Of a stretch of 64,000 nt of DNA, positions 43,407-53,047 are shown piece after piece. Source of the DNA: Bacteroidota bacterium (GTDB taxonomy: Bacteria; Bacteroidota; Bacteroidia; Bacteroidales; Tenuifilaceae); NCBI GenBank assembly GCA_029560875.1, contig JAKQKB010000055.1, positions 62,001 through 126,000 on the forward strand, in the 5' to 3' direction. The position numbers were made by a program, and so were the translations under genes. The notes beneath the pieces were generated by a model, which saw nothing but the letters and a program-made list of their open reading frames with translations, had not been told where the DNA came from and ran no database searches. The number at the start of each line of letters is the position of its first letter. Position 1 is the stretch's first letter.

Positions 43407-44372
43407 CTATTCGCGGTTCACAAAGAACCTCCGTCCCCAAACAACCGCAATGGCAATAATTAACCGGGGTATCATCATCCAAAGTATTGATACTCCAATT
43501 GCTGCAAAAAGCAGCAAATCCTCAAGGTTCGAATGCGATATTGCAACATGGTAGTTCAGTAAATCGGCATCTTTCTTAGTAATTCTACCCTCTTTCACCT
43601 CCTCCATCATAACTGCAGAGCCATAGGCCAAACCTAATGAGTTTGCAACAATCCAAAGAAATGTAGTAGACTCAGGAAGTCCCATAAATTTCAACATTGG
43701 ACTAAGAGGTTTTGTAAGCAATTCGATAAGTTTAAATTCCTGAAGGATTTTCTGAAGAATCATTAAAAGTGAAACAAGGATGATAATTTTCAATATCAAC
43801 CTAAACGATGAAAATACCCATCCATAAAGCAATTCAGATATACTTGAGGCAGTATGTGTATTCGATAATAATGATACTTTCTGGCTCATATCGGGCAACA
43901 GTAGGTTTAGAATAGCTGCCGCACCAAAAGCCGCGCCTACTCTTAATGCAACCATGTGCCAAGCCTTTGAGCCAGTTTTGCTTTGAATAGTTGTTTCAAT
44001 AATTAAGTTGTGAGCAATTAAACTCATCACCGCAATGATGGTTATTTCCCTTAAATCGAGGCTCAACTGCGAGAGTACTGCAATTACAGAGTAGATATTA
44101 AGTAATATTCCAGTAACAAAGGGCAATGCGGCTTCACCTCTAAGTCCAATAAGGTTGAATGCAGGTGTTAGGTGCTGAGTAACAAGTTGAATCAACCCAT
44201 AATAGTTCAGAATACTAACAGCCAGAGAAACTGGGAGGGTAATTTTTAAAATCCAAATGGCTGTTTTAATTGCCTTGGGCATTGCATCCTTTACGCACTT
44301 GTATAGGCGAGAAAAAAAGAAACTAATATTTGGTTGAATAGCTTTGGCAATAGCAAATATTTTCTTTGTCAT
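43407..44372 (-). CDS. Nucleoside-recognition (Gate) domain membrane protein
   Basis: 321 residues with about eight transmembrane helices arranged as two copies of a Gate domain (PF07670-type): copy 1 with LPFVTGILLNIYSVIAVLSQ, copy 2 with LWIVANSLGLAYGSAVM. Similar proteins are annotated spore-maturation or nucleoside-recognition proteins in non-sporulating Bacteroidota, where the transported molecule is unknown. It starts just downstream of the tRNA-Leu terminator and ends 90 bases before thyA. Confidence 0.75.
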   Translation of the reverse strand: MTKKIFAIAKAIQPNISFFFSRLYKCVKDAMPKAIKTAIWILKITLPVSLAVSILNYYGLIQLVTQHLTPAFNLIGLRGEAALPFVTGILLNIYSVIAVLSQLSLDLREITIIAVMSLIAHNLIIETTIQSKTGSKAWHMVALRVGAAFGAAAILNLLLPDMSQKVSLLSNTHTASSISELLYGWVFSSFRLILKIIILVSLLMILQKILQEFKLIELLTKPLSPMLKFMGLPESTTFLWIVANSLGLAYGSAVMMEEVKEGRITKKDADLLNYHVAISHSNLEDLLLFAAIGVSILWMMIPRLIIAIAVVWGRRFFVNRE

Positions 44373-44445
44373 TATTTCAGATTCAAGATTTCAGACTCTA
44401 GAGAATAGACAGCATGCAAAGGAAGAGGTTTAACCTATAAAAAAC

Positions 44446-44471
44446 AAAAACCCGGTTAAAACCGGGTTTTG
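44446..44471 (-). terminator. Terminator of tRNA-Leu(TAG)
   Basis: CAAAACCCGGTT/AACCGGGTTTTTG on the minus strand, directly after the tRNA 3' end, with T-rich sequence following. Confidence 0.88.
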
Positions 44472-44553
44472 TGCGGATGAAGGGACTCGAACCCCCACGT
44501 CTCACGACACCAGATCCTAAGTCTGGCGCGGCTACCAATTACGCCACATCCGC
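44472..44553 (-). tRNA. tRNA-Leu (anticodon TAG)
   Basis: 82 nt on the minus strand with a class II variable arm. Acceptor GCGGATG pairs with CATCCGC, discriminator A, anticodon stem CCAGA/TCTGG with loop CTTAGGA puts TAG at 44519-44517. No encoded CCA. Confidence 0.96.
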
Positions 44554-44565
44554 AAAATTGAGGTG

Positions 44566-44573
44566 CAAAGATA
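44566..44573 (-). promoter_or_regulatory. -7 box of tRNA-Leu(TAG)
   Basis: Minus strand TATCTTTG (full TAnnTTTG), 12 bases before the mature tRNA; an ATTG about 20 bases further upstream could be the -33 element. Confidence 0.55.
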
Positions 44574-44620
44574 AATTGGATTTTTTAAATTTGCAATCTC
44601 CTCAACAAAAAAATATCAAA

Positions 44621-45346
44621 TTATTTTCTTAACTCAAAGTTCTGACCCAAGTACAATTTTCGAACCTGCTCGTCATCAGCTAATTCCTGAGCTGTGCCCG
44701 ATTTAAGAATATCACCATCGTAAAGCAGATATGCTCTATCGGTAATGGTTAATGTTTCGTGTACGTTATGGTCAGTAATGAGAATACCAATATTTCTGTC
44801 TTTTAAGTGCGCCACAATGGTTTGTATGTCCTCCACGGCAATAGGGTCAACACCTGCAAAAGGCTCATCTAAAAGAATAAACTTGGGGTCTAATGCTAAT
44901 GCGCGCGCAATTTCGGTTCTGCGACGCTCTCCTCCAGATAGCTGAATACCTAAACTCTTGCGAATTTTTTGCAAGCCAAACTCATTTAGCAACGATTCAG
45001 TCTTCTCTGCCTGATATTCTTTTGAAAATGTTGTCATCTCAAGAACGGCCTTAATGTTGTCTTCCACGCTAAGTTGACGGAAAACAGAAGCTTCTTGAGC
45101 TAAATATCCAATGCCGCGTTGAGCGCGACGATAAACAGGCTCGTCGGTAATTTCAATATCATCCAAAAATATTTTACCACCATTCGGTTTAACAAGTCCA
45201 ACCATCATGTAAAATGTTGTTGTTTTCCCTGCACCATTAGGACCAAGTAAACCAACAATCTCGCCCTGCTTTACCTCAACGCTAGCGCCTTTTACTACCG
45301 TACGGGTTTTGTAACGCTTAATCAAACTCTCAGTGTATAACCGCAT
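44621..45346 (-). CDS. lptB: LPS export ABC transporter ATPase
   Basis: 241 residues. Walker A GPNGAGKT (about 34-41), Q-loop in [11 protein letters not shown] signature LSGGERRR, Walker [14 protein letters not shown] and the H-loop TDHNVHE are the LptB pattern. It drives transport of lipopolysaccharide from the inner membrane to LptA/LptD with LptFG. It lies beside kdsD and a DUF5686 outer-membrane gene. Its own -7 box is directly upstream, so it can be made independently. Confidence 0.93.
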   Translation of the reverse strand: MRLYTESLIKRYKTRTVVKGASVEVKQGEIVGLLGPNGAGKTTTFYMMVGLVKPNGGKIFLDDIEITDEPVYRRAQRGIGYLAQEASVFRQLSVEDNIKAVLEMTTFSKEYQAEKTESLLNEFGLQKIRKSLGIQLSGGERRRTEIARALALDPKFILLDEPFAGVDPIAVEDIQTIVAHLKDRNIGILITDHNVHETLTITDRAYLLYDGDILKSGTAQELADDEQVRKLYLGQNFELRK

Positions 45347-45369
45347 AGTTTTATATCAATTTATACTTG

Positions 45370-45377
45370 CAAAAGTA
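45370..45377 (-). promoter_or_regulatory. -7 box of lptB
   Basis: Minus strand TACTTTTG, 23 bases upstream of the lptB ATG, in the 43-base gap after the DUF5686 gene. No TTTG at -33. Confidence 0.45.
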
Positions 45378-45389
45378 CGCAATATTTGT

Positions 45390-47864
45390 TTAGAATATAA
45401 TTTGTAAGCCAACCCTTATGCCAAATGTTTCAATATTAGGGTTGTCCAAGTGGGTTGTCCGCCATAAAGCATCAACCCTTATGACCTTGAAAATATTTTC
45501 CACACCAGCGCTAAACTCCATATAAGGTTTGGAAACATCGCCTAAGCCTTCAGGAAATTGAAGTATTTGACGGTTCTTGTCGCTTATTGTTCCTATTAAG
45601 AACTTTCCAGAAACCACCTCGCGCCACTTTAAACGACGAATAAGCGGAAACCTGTTTAGGAAAAAACCCTGAAAGTGATGCTCGTAGTACAAACTAGCAT
45701 ATTGGTCCGAGGCAAACTCGTAGTAATTCATCATATTGAAGGCATACCTATCAAAAGCATAGGTTTCGTTTCCTTCGTGCAACTGCAAAAGTGGATAAGG
45801 AATTTCACCAAACAGTTTACCCGCATCAACAATTAACCTTGCGTAACCAAAAGGATTAATATTGAACTTGTGGTAGTAGTTTAAGTGCAGCTTCCAGTAA
45901 TCAACATCGCCACCCAAAATACCCTTGAATCCTTTTGTTATATTGAGATTAATTTCGGGCCAATTACTACCTAGACTCACCCTTTCGAACTCCCCAGCAA
46001 CAAAACCCTCGTTTTTTATCCATCGGGTATTTAATGTTACAGAAGCAGTAGTAATGCTGCTTAACGAGTCGTTATTGCTTACTGCTACAAATGGAATATA
46101 CTGCGTTGGATAAATAATTTTATGATTTACAGTTAATGTGTTGGATAACCCAGTAAACCACTCCTTCTGATAATACGAAGAAAATTCCCGAACCAAAGTT
46201 AACTTGTAGTTTGGGTTTCGTCTCAGGAAGGACGTCATAATATTATCCTCTGTTAGCGCATAGGGACTTTGGCCTAACTGTTCAACATCCTTTTTGTACT
46301 CAATATTAATTGCCTCGCGTGGATTTTTATTAAGCATATACAAACTGCCCAAGCCCCATTTGAACCTTTCATCCTTGTCGCCATAGGCTGCAAATGCGGA
46401 TATCATCCACTTTTTACTAAACTTATTGCTAGTTCGTCCCGACACTCGGAAGCGATTGCCCTCAATCTCGTTAAAGCTGTAGGTTTTGTAGTAAGGTCCA
46501 ACCTCAATATATCCAATTACATAGTAGTAATTCACAAACATATTGATAATATCGATAAAGGTTTTGTACATAGGCACCTGTTGAACCGAGTCCACCATGG
46601 TATATATACCCTGCTCCTTTTCAGTCAATTCGAATGGCCTCGACTGCTCCCAGTATGTGGCCTCTTGATTCAAGGCTCCTTCCTTAACCTGAACATTGAT
46701 AGGCATTTCAACAACCTCTTTGGGCATTTCTGGATTCAGAACAACGCTGTCGTAGCTGGTTGTTTTGTGTCCAAAAAAACCTGTAGTCCTATCGGTTAGG
46801 TTGAAATCCACAAACAGTGACATATTTTTTGGGAACCAAAGTGTGTCGTTTAAAGGCGTAAACTCAGCCGTGGCAACCAAATCGTTCACAAAATTTAGGT
46901 TAACCATATCGGATAGCCTAATTTGCGCTTTAACTATGGCCCAAGTAGAATCATTTACCCAAAAATCACCGTTAAATGTTGGTTCCATTTTACGTTTGGG
47001 TTTAAATGTTATTTGATAACACCACCTATTTCCCACAAACATACTATCTACCAACATATATCGGTAGTATAGCATTCCTGCATTTGCAATGGGACTTATG
47101 AGGCCTTGGTCGAATATGTTGATATAGTTGTCGTAAATATTGATATTTTGGTAAACCTTACCTGTAAATTGGGCAACGCTCTCATTATTCACCCCAGAAA
47201 TTTTGGTGGCCTTAATAATTTCCTTCTCTAATTTAGGATTTGCCTGATAGTAGTAATCGGAGAGTGATTCTGTAATAAATATCGGCAAGTAAGTTTTGCC
47301 TGTTATAGCGTTTGTATCGACATAGTTCCAGATAAACTTGAACTGATTGAATATTTTACGACTCTTTATATCATCATCAATGTTATTTAAATCCACCTGA
47401 ACCTTATTGTAGTTTTTGCAGTAGTAGTTAAGATTATTAGGATTATTCTTATCCTTGTTTTTAATGATATTTCGAATTATACGGGTCGATTGACTCTCGC
47501 CTGGTTTTACAACCACACCTGCTAGCTCTATGGATTCTGGTTCCAACTCAATTTTAACCTCTTGGTAGGCTCCTTTTCTAATCTTTACTTGCTGAGGAGA
47601 GTAGCCAACAAACGATACAGTCAAAGAATCCTTTGCGGTTCTGGTTTCTATAAAAAACTCGCCAGCCTCGGATGTTATTGTTCCAACACCAGTTCCTTTG
47701 AACGACACATTAACATAGGGCACAGGCATCTTAGTGCTTGCATCAATAACTTTTCCGCGAATTTTTGTGATTTGTCCAACTGCTGATGAAGTACAGATTA
47801 GCAGTCCAAAAAACACAATAAATATATGTAATAGTCTTTTTATCAAACCATGAAAATTATACAA
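45390..47864 (-). CDS. DUF5686 and carboxypeptidase-regulatory-like outer-membrane protein
   Basis: About 824 residues. Signal-like segment (LLHIFIVFFGLLICTSSAVGQ), then a carboxypeptidase-regulatory-like domain (about 32-120; IRGKVIDASTKMPVPYVNVSFKG), then the large DUF5686 part with a C-terminal barrel (ends GIRVGLQIIF). The family is a Bacteroidota outer-membrane protein of unknown role. The longest frame starts with TTG at 47864, overlapping the end of kdsD by 8 bases; a TTG at 47846 just after the kdsD stop is equally possible. No ATG fits. Position between kdsD and lptB suggests an envelope or LPS role. Confidence 0.8.
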   Translation of the reverse strand: MYNFHGLIKRLLHIFIVFFGLLICTSSAVGQITKIRGKVIDASTKMPVPYVNVSFKGTGVGTITSEAGEFFIETRTAKDSLTVSFVGYSPQQVKIRKGAYQEVKIELEPESIELAGVVVKPGESQSTRIIRNIIKNKDKNNPNNLNYYCKNYNKVQVDLNNIDDDIKSRKIFNQFKFIWNYVDTNAITGKTYLPIFITESLSDYYYQANPKLEKEIIKATKISGVNNESVAQFTGKVYQNINIYDNYINIFDQGLISPIANAGMLYYRYMLVDSMFVGNRWCYQITFKPKRKMEPTFNGDFWVNDSTWAIVKAQIRLSDMVNLNFVNDLVATAEFTPLNDTLWFPKNMSLFVDFNLTDRTTGFFGHKTTSYDSVVLNPEMPKEVVEMPINVQVKEGALNQEATYWEQSRPFELTEKEQGIYTMVDSVQQVPMYKTFIDIINMFVNYYYVIGYIEVGPYYKTYSFNEIEGNRFRVSGRTSNKFSKKWMISAFAAYGDKDERFKWGLGSLYMLNKNPREAINIEYKKDVEQLGQSPYALTEDNIMTSFLRRNPNYKLTLVREFSSYYQKEWFTGLSNTLTVNHKIIYPTQYIPFVAVSNNDSLSSITTASVTLNTRWIKNEGFVAGEFERVSLGSNWPEINLNITKGFKGILGGDVDYWKLHLNYYHKFNINPFGYARLIVDAGKLFGEIPYPLLQLHEGNETYAFDRYAFNMMNYYEFASDQYASLYYEHHFQGFFLNRFPLIRRLKWREVVSGKFLIGTISDKNRQILQFPEGLGDVSKPYMEFSAGVENIFKVIRVDALWRTTHLDNPNIETFGIRVGLQIIF

Positions 47865-48819
47865 TACCTTCTCTTAAAATATCGTGAATATGAATAACCC
47901 CATCATACTTACCTTTGTTCAAAACAAGTAGTTGAGTTATTTTGTACTGCTCCATTAAATTGAAAGCATGAATGGCAAGTTCGTCTTTCTCTATAGTCTT
48001 GGGATTAACCGACATAATATCCTTGGCCGTTATGTTATCGAACGATTGTGTTTTCTGCAACATTCGACGCAAGTCGCCATCGGTTATGATACCCAATACC
48101 TTACCTTCGTCATCAACAACCGCAGCAGCACCAAGCCTTTTGGATGATATCTCGAGAATTACAGGACGCAACTCATCGTTGGGTTTAACTTTGGGGATAT
48201 TATCGGAAGAGTAAATATCGGCCACTCGCATATAGAGTTTCTTTCCCAATGCTCCACCAGGGTGGAAACGGGCAAAGTCCTCGGGTGTAAACCCTCTCAG
48301 TTTTAACAAACAAACGGCCAAAGCATCGCCGATTACCAGTTGCGCAGTTGTGCTCGATGTTGGTGCAAGGTTATTTGGGCAAGCCTCCTTATCCACGGTA
48401 GCCTTTAGAACATAGTCCGCTTTTTGGGCTAAGTATGAGTTTGTGCTTGATACAATTGCAACAATTTTATTCCCAAGGTTCTTAATTAAGGGAACCAAAA
48501 CCTTTATTTCAGGTGTGCTGCCACTTTTCGATAGGCAAATAATTACATCATCAGGCTGTATAATTCCTAAATCGCCGTGTATAGCATCGGCAGCATGTAG
48601 AAAAATTGCAGGGGTGCCAGTTGAGTTAAAGGTTGCCACTATTTTACTAGCAATAATAGCGCTTTTACCAATCCCCGAAACAATTACCCTCCCTTTTCCG
48701 TTATATATAAGCGAAACGGTTTTTTCAAAATCGTCGTCAATAAATCCTGCAAGTTTCTCAATGGCAGCTGCTTCGGTTTTGATTGTTTGAATGGCAATAC
48801 TTTTAATATCGATGTTCAT
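47857..48819 (-). CDS. kdsD: D-arabinose-5-phosphate isomerase (KdsD/KpsF)
   Basis: 320 residues from ATG 48819; a TTG nine bases earlier is rejected. N-terminal SIS sugar-isomerase domain (VIVSGIGKSAIIASKI, SKSGSTPEIK, about 40-180) and two C-terminal CBS domains (about 210-320; GIITDGDLRRMLQ, VIHIHDILREG). Converts D-ribulose-5-phosphate to D-arabinose-5-phosphate, the precursor of Kdo in lipid A core. The DUF5686 gene follows with overlapping ends, and lptB further on completes a lipopolysaccharide block. A -7 box is upstream. Confidence 0.93.
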   Translation of the reverse strand: MNIDIKSIAIQTIKTEAAAIEKLAGFIDDDFEKTVSLIYNGKGRVIVSGIGKSAIIASKIVATFNSTGTPAIFLHAADAIHGDLGIIQPDDVIICLSKSGSTPEIKVLVPLIKNLGNKIVAIVSSTNSYLAQKADYVLKATVDKEACPNNLAPTSSTTAQLVIGDALAVCLLKLRGFTPEDFARFHPGGALGKKLYMRVADIYSSDNIPKVKPNDELRPVILEISSKRLGAAAVVDDEGKVLGIITDGDLRRMLQKTQSFDNITAKDIMSVNPKTIEKDELAIHAFNLMEQYKITQLLVLNKGKYDGVIHIHDILREGIV

Positions 48820-48909
48820 AAAGACCAATTTTTTATTAACTTTGTTACCCTTTTGTTAAAAGACCTTAAAAATGTATCTTTTACTAAAAATTGGAGTATT
48901 TTTATATAG

Positions 48910-48917
48910 CAAAAGTA
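48910..48917 (-). promoter_or_regulatory. Candidate -7 box of kdsD
   Basis: Minus strand TACTTTTG in the 180-base gap divergent with recQ, about 90 bases upstream of the kdsD ATG. No clear -33 element. Confidence 0.4.
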
Positions 48918-48999
48918 TCTTTTTTTTTCAACTCTGATTACACAAGGGTATTAACAAAAGCTAAAAAGGTTTTTCCAAAATAAGCGTTTAGTTGAATTT

Positions 49000-51198
49000 A
49001 TGATTATTAACACTGCAGAAGTTTCATTAAAAGAGTATTTGTCCAAATACTTTGGCTTTACCACATTTAAGGGTAATCAGGAAGCAATTATCCGGAATGT
49101 TTTGGGTGGAAACGACACCTTTGTGCTTATGCCAACTGGTGGTGGAAAGTCGTTATGCTATCAACTTCCCGCCCTAATAATGGAAGGCACTGCAATTGTA
49201 ATTTCGCCACTTATTGCCCTGATGAAGAATCAGGTTGACTCCATGCGTAGCTTTGTTGTGGAGGACGGTGTTGCCCATTTCCTTAACTCATCGCTTAATA
49301 AGGCTCAAATACAGAAGGTAAAACAGGACGTAACAAATGGAGTTACTAAAATGCTTTACGTTGCTCCTGAATCGCTTACAAAGGAAGAAAACATTCAGTT
49401 TCTTAAGCAGATAAAAATATCGTTTTACGCCATTGATGAGGCGCACTGTATATCGGAATGGGGACATGATTTCCGCCCTGAGTACCGTCGCATTCGCCCA
49501 ATTATCAATGAAATTGGGAATGCTCCGCTAATTGCTCTTACGGCAACTGCAACACCCAAAGTACAAAGCGATATTCAGAAAAATCTTGGAATGCAGGATT
49601 CCACTGTATTTAAATCATCATTCAACAGGCCAAACCTTTACTACGAGATACGACCAAAGGTAAATGCCGTTAAGGAGATAATTAAGTACATCAAAAATAA
49701 TACAGGAAAATCGGGCATTATTTACTGCCTTAGTCGTAAGAAGGTTGAGGAAATGGCTGAAATTCTTAAGGTTAATGGCATTAAAGCCCTACCATACCAT
49801 GCTGGTATGGATGCATCAACCCGTTCCGATAATCAGGATAAGTTCCTTATGGAGGAGGTTGATGTTATTGTTGCAACCATTGCATTTGGTATGGGAATAG
49901 ACAAGCCCGATGTAAGGTTTGTTATGCACTACGATATACCAAAGAGCCTAGAGGGTTACTATCAAGAAACGGGCCGAGCTGGTCGCGATGGTGGCGAGGG
50001 ACAGTGCATTACCTACTATAGCTACAAGGATATTCAGAAGTTGGAGAAATTCATGCAGGGTAAGCCTGTATCGGAACAGGAAATTGGAAAGCAGCTGCTG
50101 TTGGAAACCGTTTCGTATGCAGAATCATCGATGTGTCGACGCAAATCGCTGCTAAACTACTTTGGCGAGGAGTACACCGAGGAAAACTGCGGAACATGCG
50201 ACAACTGCTTGCACCCAAAAACCCAATTTGAGGGACAAGAGCAACTGCAAATGGTTCTTGAAACCATTATTGCAATAAACCAAAAGTTTAAGGCCGACCA
50301 TGTTATTAATATTCTAATGGGGAATGTTACTGCGGCCGTTAAATCATACAAACACAACAAACTCGATACATTTGGAGAAGGAGCCGAGAAGGACCAGCGT
50401 TTCTGGAACTCGGTTATTCGTCAGTCATTGGTAATGAAGTTCATCGATAAGGATATTGAGAACTATGGCCTTTTATTTATAACTCCAAAAGGTCAAGAGT
50501 TTCTAAAAAAACCTTACGACATAATGTTCTCTCTCGACAACGAGTTTGAAGAAGGCGAGGATGATGAATCCATTGGAATGCCCATGGATAAAGGAGGTGC
50601 TGCCGATGATGAGTTGCTGAATATGCTTAAGGATTTAAGGAAAAAGGTTGCCAAAAAGAAAAACCTTCCTCCTTTTGTCATATTCCAAGACCCCTCGTTG
50701 GAGGATATGTCGATTCAATACCCTATTACCCTTGAGGAATTGCAGAATATATCGGGTGTTGGAGCTGGTAAGGCTAAACGTTTCGGACAAGAGTTCATCG
50801 ATTTAATAAAATCGTATGTTGAGGATAAGGACATTATCCGTCCTCAGGATATGGTGGTTAAATCAGTTGCCAACAAATCGCTGCTGAAGGTTTATGTAAT
50901 ACAGAGCATCGACCGTAAAATGGATTTGAATGATATTGCCGAGGCCAAAAACCTAGAGATGAACGAACTCCTTAACGAAATAGAGGCAATTGTAAACTCT
51001 GGTACAAAAATTAACCTCGATTACTACATCGATAAGGTTGTGGATGAAGATAAGCAGGATGAGATTTTTGACTATTTCCAAAACGAGGCTGAAAGCGAGA
51101 GCATTGAGGATGCTATAAGTGCGCTAGGAGAAGGAGATTACACCGAGGAAGAAATTCGCTTGATGCGTATTAAATTTATGTCGGAAATGGGGAACTAA
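49000..51198 (+). CDS. recQ: ATP-dependent DNA helicase RecQ
   Basis: 732 residues. Superfamily 2 helicase motifs: Walker A MPTGGGKSLCYQLPA (about 43-57), DEAH box AIDEAHCISEWGHDFRPEYR around 145-165, motif VI QETGRAGRDG. Then the RecQ zinc site (CRRKSLLNYFGEEYTEENCGTCDNC) and an HRDC domain (about 545-610; LQNISGVGAGKAKRFGQEFIDLI). The last 120 residues form an acidic helical tail like the HTH_40 extension common in Bacteroidota RecQ. Works in recombination repair. The ABC gene follows by 24 bases. Confidence 0.96.
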   Translation: MIINTAEVSLKEYLSKYFGFTTFKGNQEAIIRNVLGGNDTFVLMPTGGGKSLCYQLPALIMEGTAIVISPLIALMKNQVDSMRSFVVEDGVAHFLNSSLNKAQIQKVKQDVTNGVTKMLYVAPESLTKEENIQFLKQIKISFYAIDEAHCISEWGHDFRPEYRRIRPIINEIGNAPLIALTATATPKVQSDIQKNLGMQDSTVFKSSFNRPNLYYEIRPKVNAVKEIIKYIKNNTGKSGIIYCLSRKKVEEMAEILKVNGIKALPYHAGMDASTRSDNQDKFLMEEVDVIVATIAFGMGIDKPDVRFVMHYDIPKSLEGYYQETGRAGRDGGEGQCITYYSYKDIQKLEKFMQGKPVSEQEIGKQLLLETVSYAESSMCRRKSLLNYFGEEYTEENCGTCDNCLHPKTQFEGQEQLQMVLETIIAINQKFKADHVINILMGNVTAAVKSYKHNKLDTFGEGAEKDQRFWNSVIRQSLVMKFIDKDIENYGLLFITPKGQEFLKKPYDIMFSLDNEFEEGEDDESIGMPMDKGGAADDELLNMLKDLRKKVAKKKNLPPFVIFQDPSLEDMSIQYPITLEELQNISGVGAGKAKRFGQEFIDLIKSYVEDKDIIRPQDMVVKSVANKSLLKVYVIQSIDRKMDLNDIAEAKNLEMNELLNEIEAIVNSGTKINLDYYIDKVVDEDKQDEIFDYFQNEAESESIEDAISALGEGDYTEEEIRLMRIKFMSEMGN

Positions 51199-51222
51199 TC
51201 TTTAAGTATATCCTATACCGTA

Positions 51223-52122
51223 ATGGCTTCTATACTAAAAGTTGACTCGCTAAGTAAATCCTTTGGCTCAATTAAGGCCTTAGATAAACTGAGTTTGACC
51301 ATATCGAAAGGTGAAGTGGTTGGAATTCTTGGCCCTAATGGTAGTGGCAAAACAACTTTTCTCTCATTAATTCTAGGCATAAAAACTGTCAACTCGGGTA
51401 GCTTTAGTTGGTTTAGCGAACCTCAAGGAAAACTAGTAAACAGTAAATTGGGTTCGTTACTTGAAGTTCCTTACTTCTATCCATATTTATCTATCGAAAA
51501 GAACCTAAAAATAACAGCACTCTCCCGCGGTTATGGACTTGAGAGCATTGCTGATGTTTTGCATCAGGTAAATTTATACGAACGACGTAAGGCTCCTTGT
51601 TATACCCTATCGTTAGGAATGAAACAAAGGCTTGCGCTAGCGCAAACCCTGCTAGGAAACCCCGAGGTTCTTGTGTTAGATGAGCCCACCAACGGATTAG
51701 ACCCTGAGGGTATTGCTGATGTTAGGAAACTCATTAAAGACCAATCGTACCTTGGAAAAACAATAATTATTGCTAGCCATAATCTGGACGAGATACAAAA
51801 GGTTTGCTCGCATGTTGTAATCCTTAAGAATGGAAAAGATATTGCACATGGCAAGGTTGAGGAACTCCTCAGCATTAATCAGGTGGCGATAGTTGAAACT
51901 CAGCAAGTAAACGAGTTGAATGTTTTGCTAAATGAGATTAAAGGCTGTAAAATTCTCGAAAAAAACATTACAGGATTTGTTCTTACGTTCGACAATCAAG
52001 TTAACGTGCCAGAATTCAGCGCTTTACTCTCTAATAATGGAATCACCCTTAATAGGTTTGAGGTTAGGCGCCCCACCCTTGAGGAGTTGTTCCTAGGCAT
52101 TGTTAAGCAAACTAATTCCTAA
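51223..52122 (+). CDS. ABC transporter ATPase (ABC-2 type exporter)
   Basis: 299 residues. Walker A GPNGSGKTT (about 36-44), signature LSLGMKQRLALAQTLLG, Walker B VLVLDEPTNGLDPEG and the H-loop IIASHNLDE. The C-terminal 80 residues are the accessory region seen in CcmA/NatA-like exporter ATPases. Partner permease is the next gene, 5 bases downstream. Substrate not evident. It may share recQ's transcript, but a separate promoter cannot be excluded. Confidence 0.9.
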   Translation: MASILKVDSLSKSFGSIKALDKLSLTISKGEVVGILGPNGSGKTTFLSLILGIKTVNSGSFSWFSEPQGKLVNSKLGSLLEVPYFYPYLSIEKNLKITALSRGYGLESIADVLHQVNLYERRKAPCYTLSLGMKQRLALAQTLLGNPEVLVLDEPTNGLDPEGIADVRKLIKDQSYLGKTIIIASHNLDEIQKVCSHVVILKNGKDIAHGKVEELLSINQVAIVETQQVNELNVLLNEIKGCKILEKNITGFVLTFDNQVNVPEFSALLSNNGITLNRFEVRRPTLEELFLGIVKQTNS

Positions 52123-52127
52123 GTGAA

Positions 52128-52949
52128 ATGAAGAATTTGCTTAAAATAGAACTTATAAAGACGGCCTACTATCCTACCTTTTGGGCAATTCTGCTACTTC
52201 ATACATTTTTCTTTTTTGCCATAATAGCGTTAGGTGCAAATTTGAATATTAACATTCAAGGAGTTCAGGTTTTCAAGCTTTTTGCTAGCAACTATATTTG
52301 GGGAACAACCGCTTGGATAGCCAGCTGGTTTAACTTGCTTCTAGCTATTATGCTCATAGTGCTTGTTGGTAACGAATTGCAATACAACACATTTCGACGT
52401 CAGATACTTGACGGGCTAACCCGAAACCACATAATTCTTGGCAAATTAGTTCTGATAGTTAGTTTGTCAGTATATGTAATTTTATTAGTTACCCTAACAG
52501 GATTTACTGTTGGTTTAACTTCCGGTGAGCCTTGGGTTAATGGTTATTTTCATGGATTTAGTTATGTACTGGTATTGAGTGTTCAGTCACTTGCGTATAT
52601 GACGCTTGCAATGCTACTGGTGCTAATCTTCAGAAATATTGCCCTTGCCATTATCACATACTTGCTCTACTTTATAATGATAGAGCCAATTATCAGAATA
52701 TTTTTCCCCGATAACATTGATGTCTTCTTCCCCGTGAAGTTGATATCCAACCTAACCCCCATGCCCGATTTTATGGGTATGCTTACCGAGGAATTTTCAA
52801 ACATGCAAGGCGTTGACCCTAATAGCGTTCAGCAGCTACAATCAATTCCCGATGGAATCCCAGTATCGTTATCGGTTCCTGTATGTTTAGTGTACATTGT
52901 GGTATTTATTGTTTCATCACGCCTCATCCTCAAGTACAGGGATTTATAA
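52128..52949 (+). CDS. ABC-2 type permease subunit
   Basis: 273 residues with six or more transmembrane helices (LLHTFFFFAIIALGANL, FNLLLAIMLIVLVGNEL, LVLIVSLSVYVILLV and so on). The conserved NELQYNTFRRQILDGLTRN block after helix 2 is the ABC-2 coupling motif. It pairs with the ATPase gene 5 bases upstream as an exporter. The exported molecule is unknown. Confidence 0.85.
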   Translation: MKNLLKIELIKTAYYPTFWAILLLHTFFFFAIIALGANLNINIQGVQVFKLFASNYIWGTTAWIASWFNLLLAIMLIVLVGNELQYNTFRRQILDGLTRNHIILGKLVLIVSLSVYVILLVTLTGFTVGLTSGEPWVNGYFHGFSYVLVLSVQSLAYMTLAMLLVLIFRNIALAIITYLLYFIMIEPIIRIFFPDNIDVFFPVKLISNLTPMPDFMGMLTEEFSNMQGVDPNSVQQLQSIPDGIPVSLSVPVCLVYIVVFIVSSRLILKYRDL

Positions 52950-53016
52950 AAGTTTCACGTAAAACTATTCTTTCTAATTTTTCAAAGCCAGAATTGATTT
53001 TGTACCGATAGGATTG

Positions 53017-53024
53017 TATATTTG
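53017..53024 (+). promoter_or_regulatory. -7 box of the type IX cargo gene
   Basis: TATATTTG (full match), 23 bases before the gene, with an ATTG 20 bases upstream (52993-52996) as a possible -33 element. Confidence 0.55.
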
Positions 53025-53047
53025 TTAGTAATCGAATCCTAAAGGTA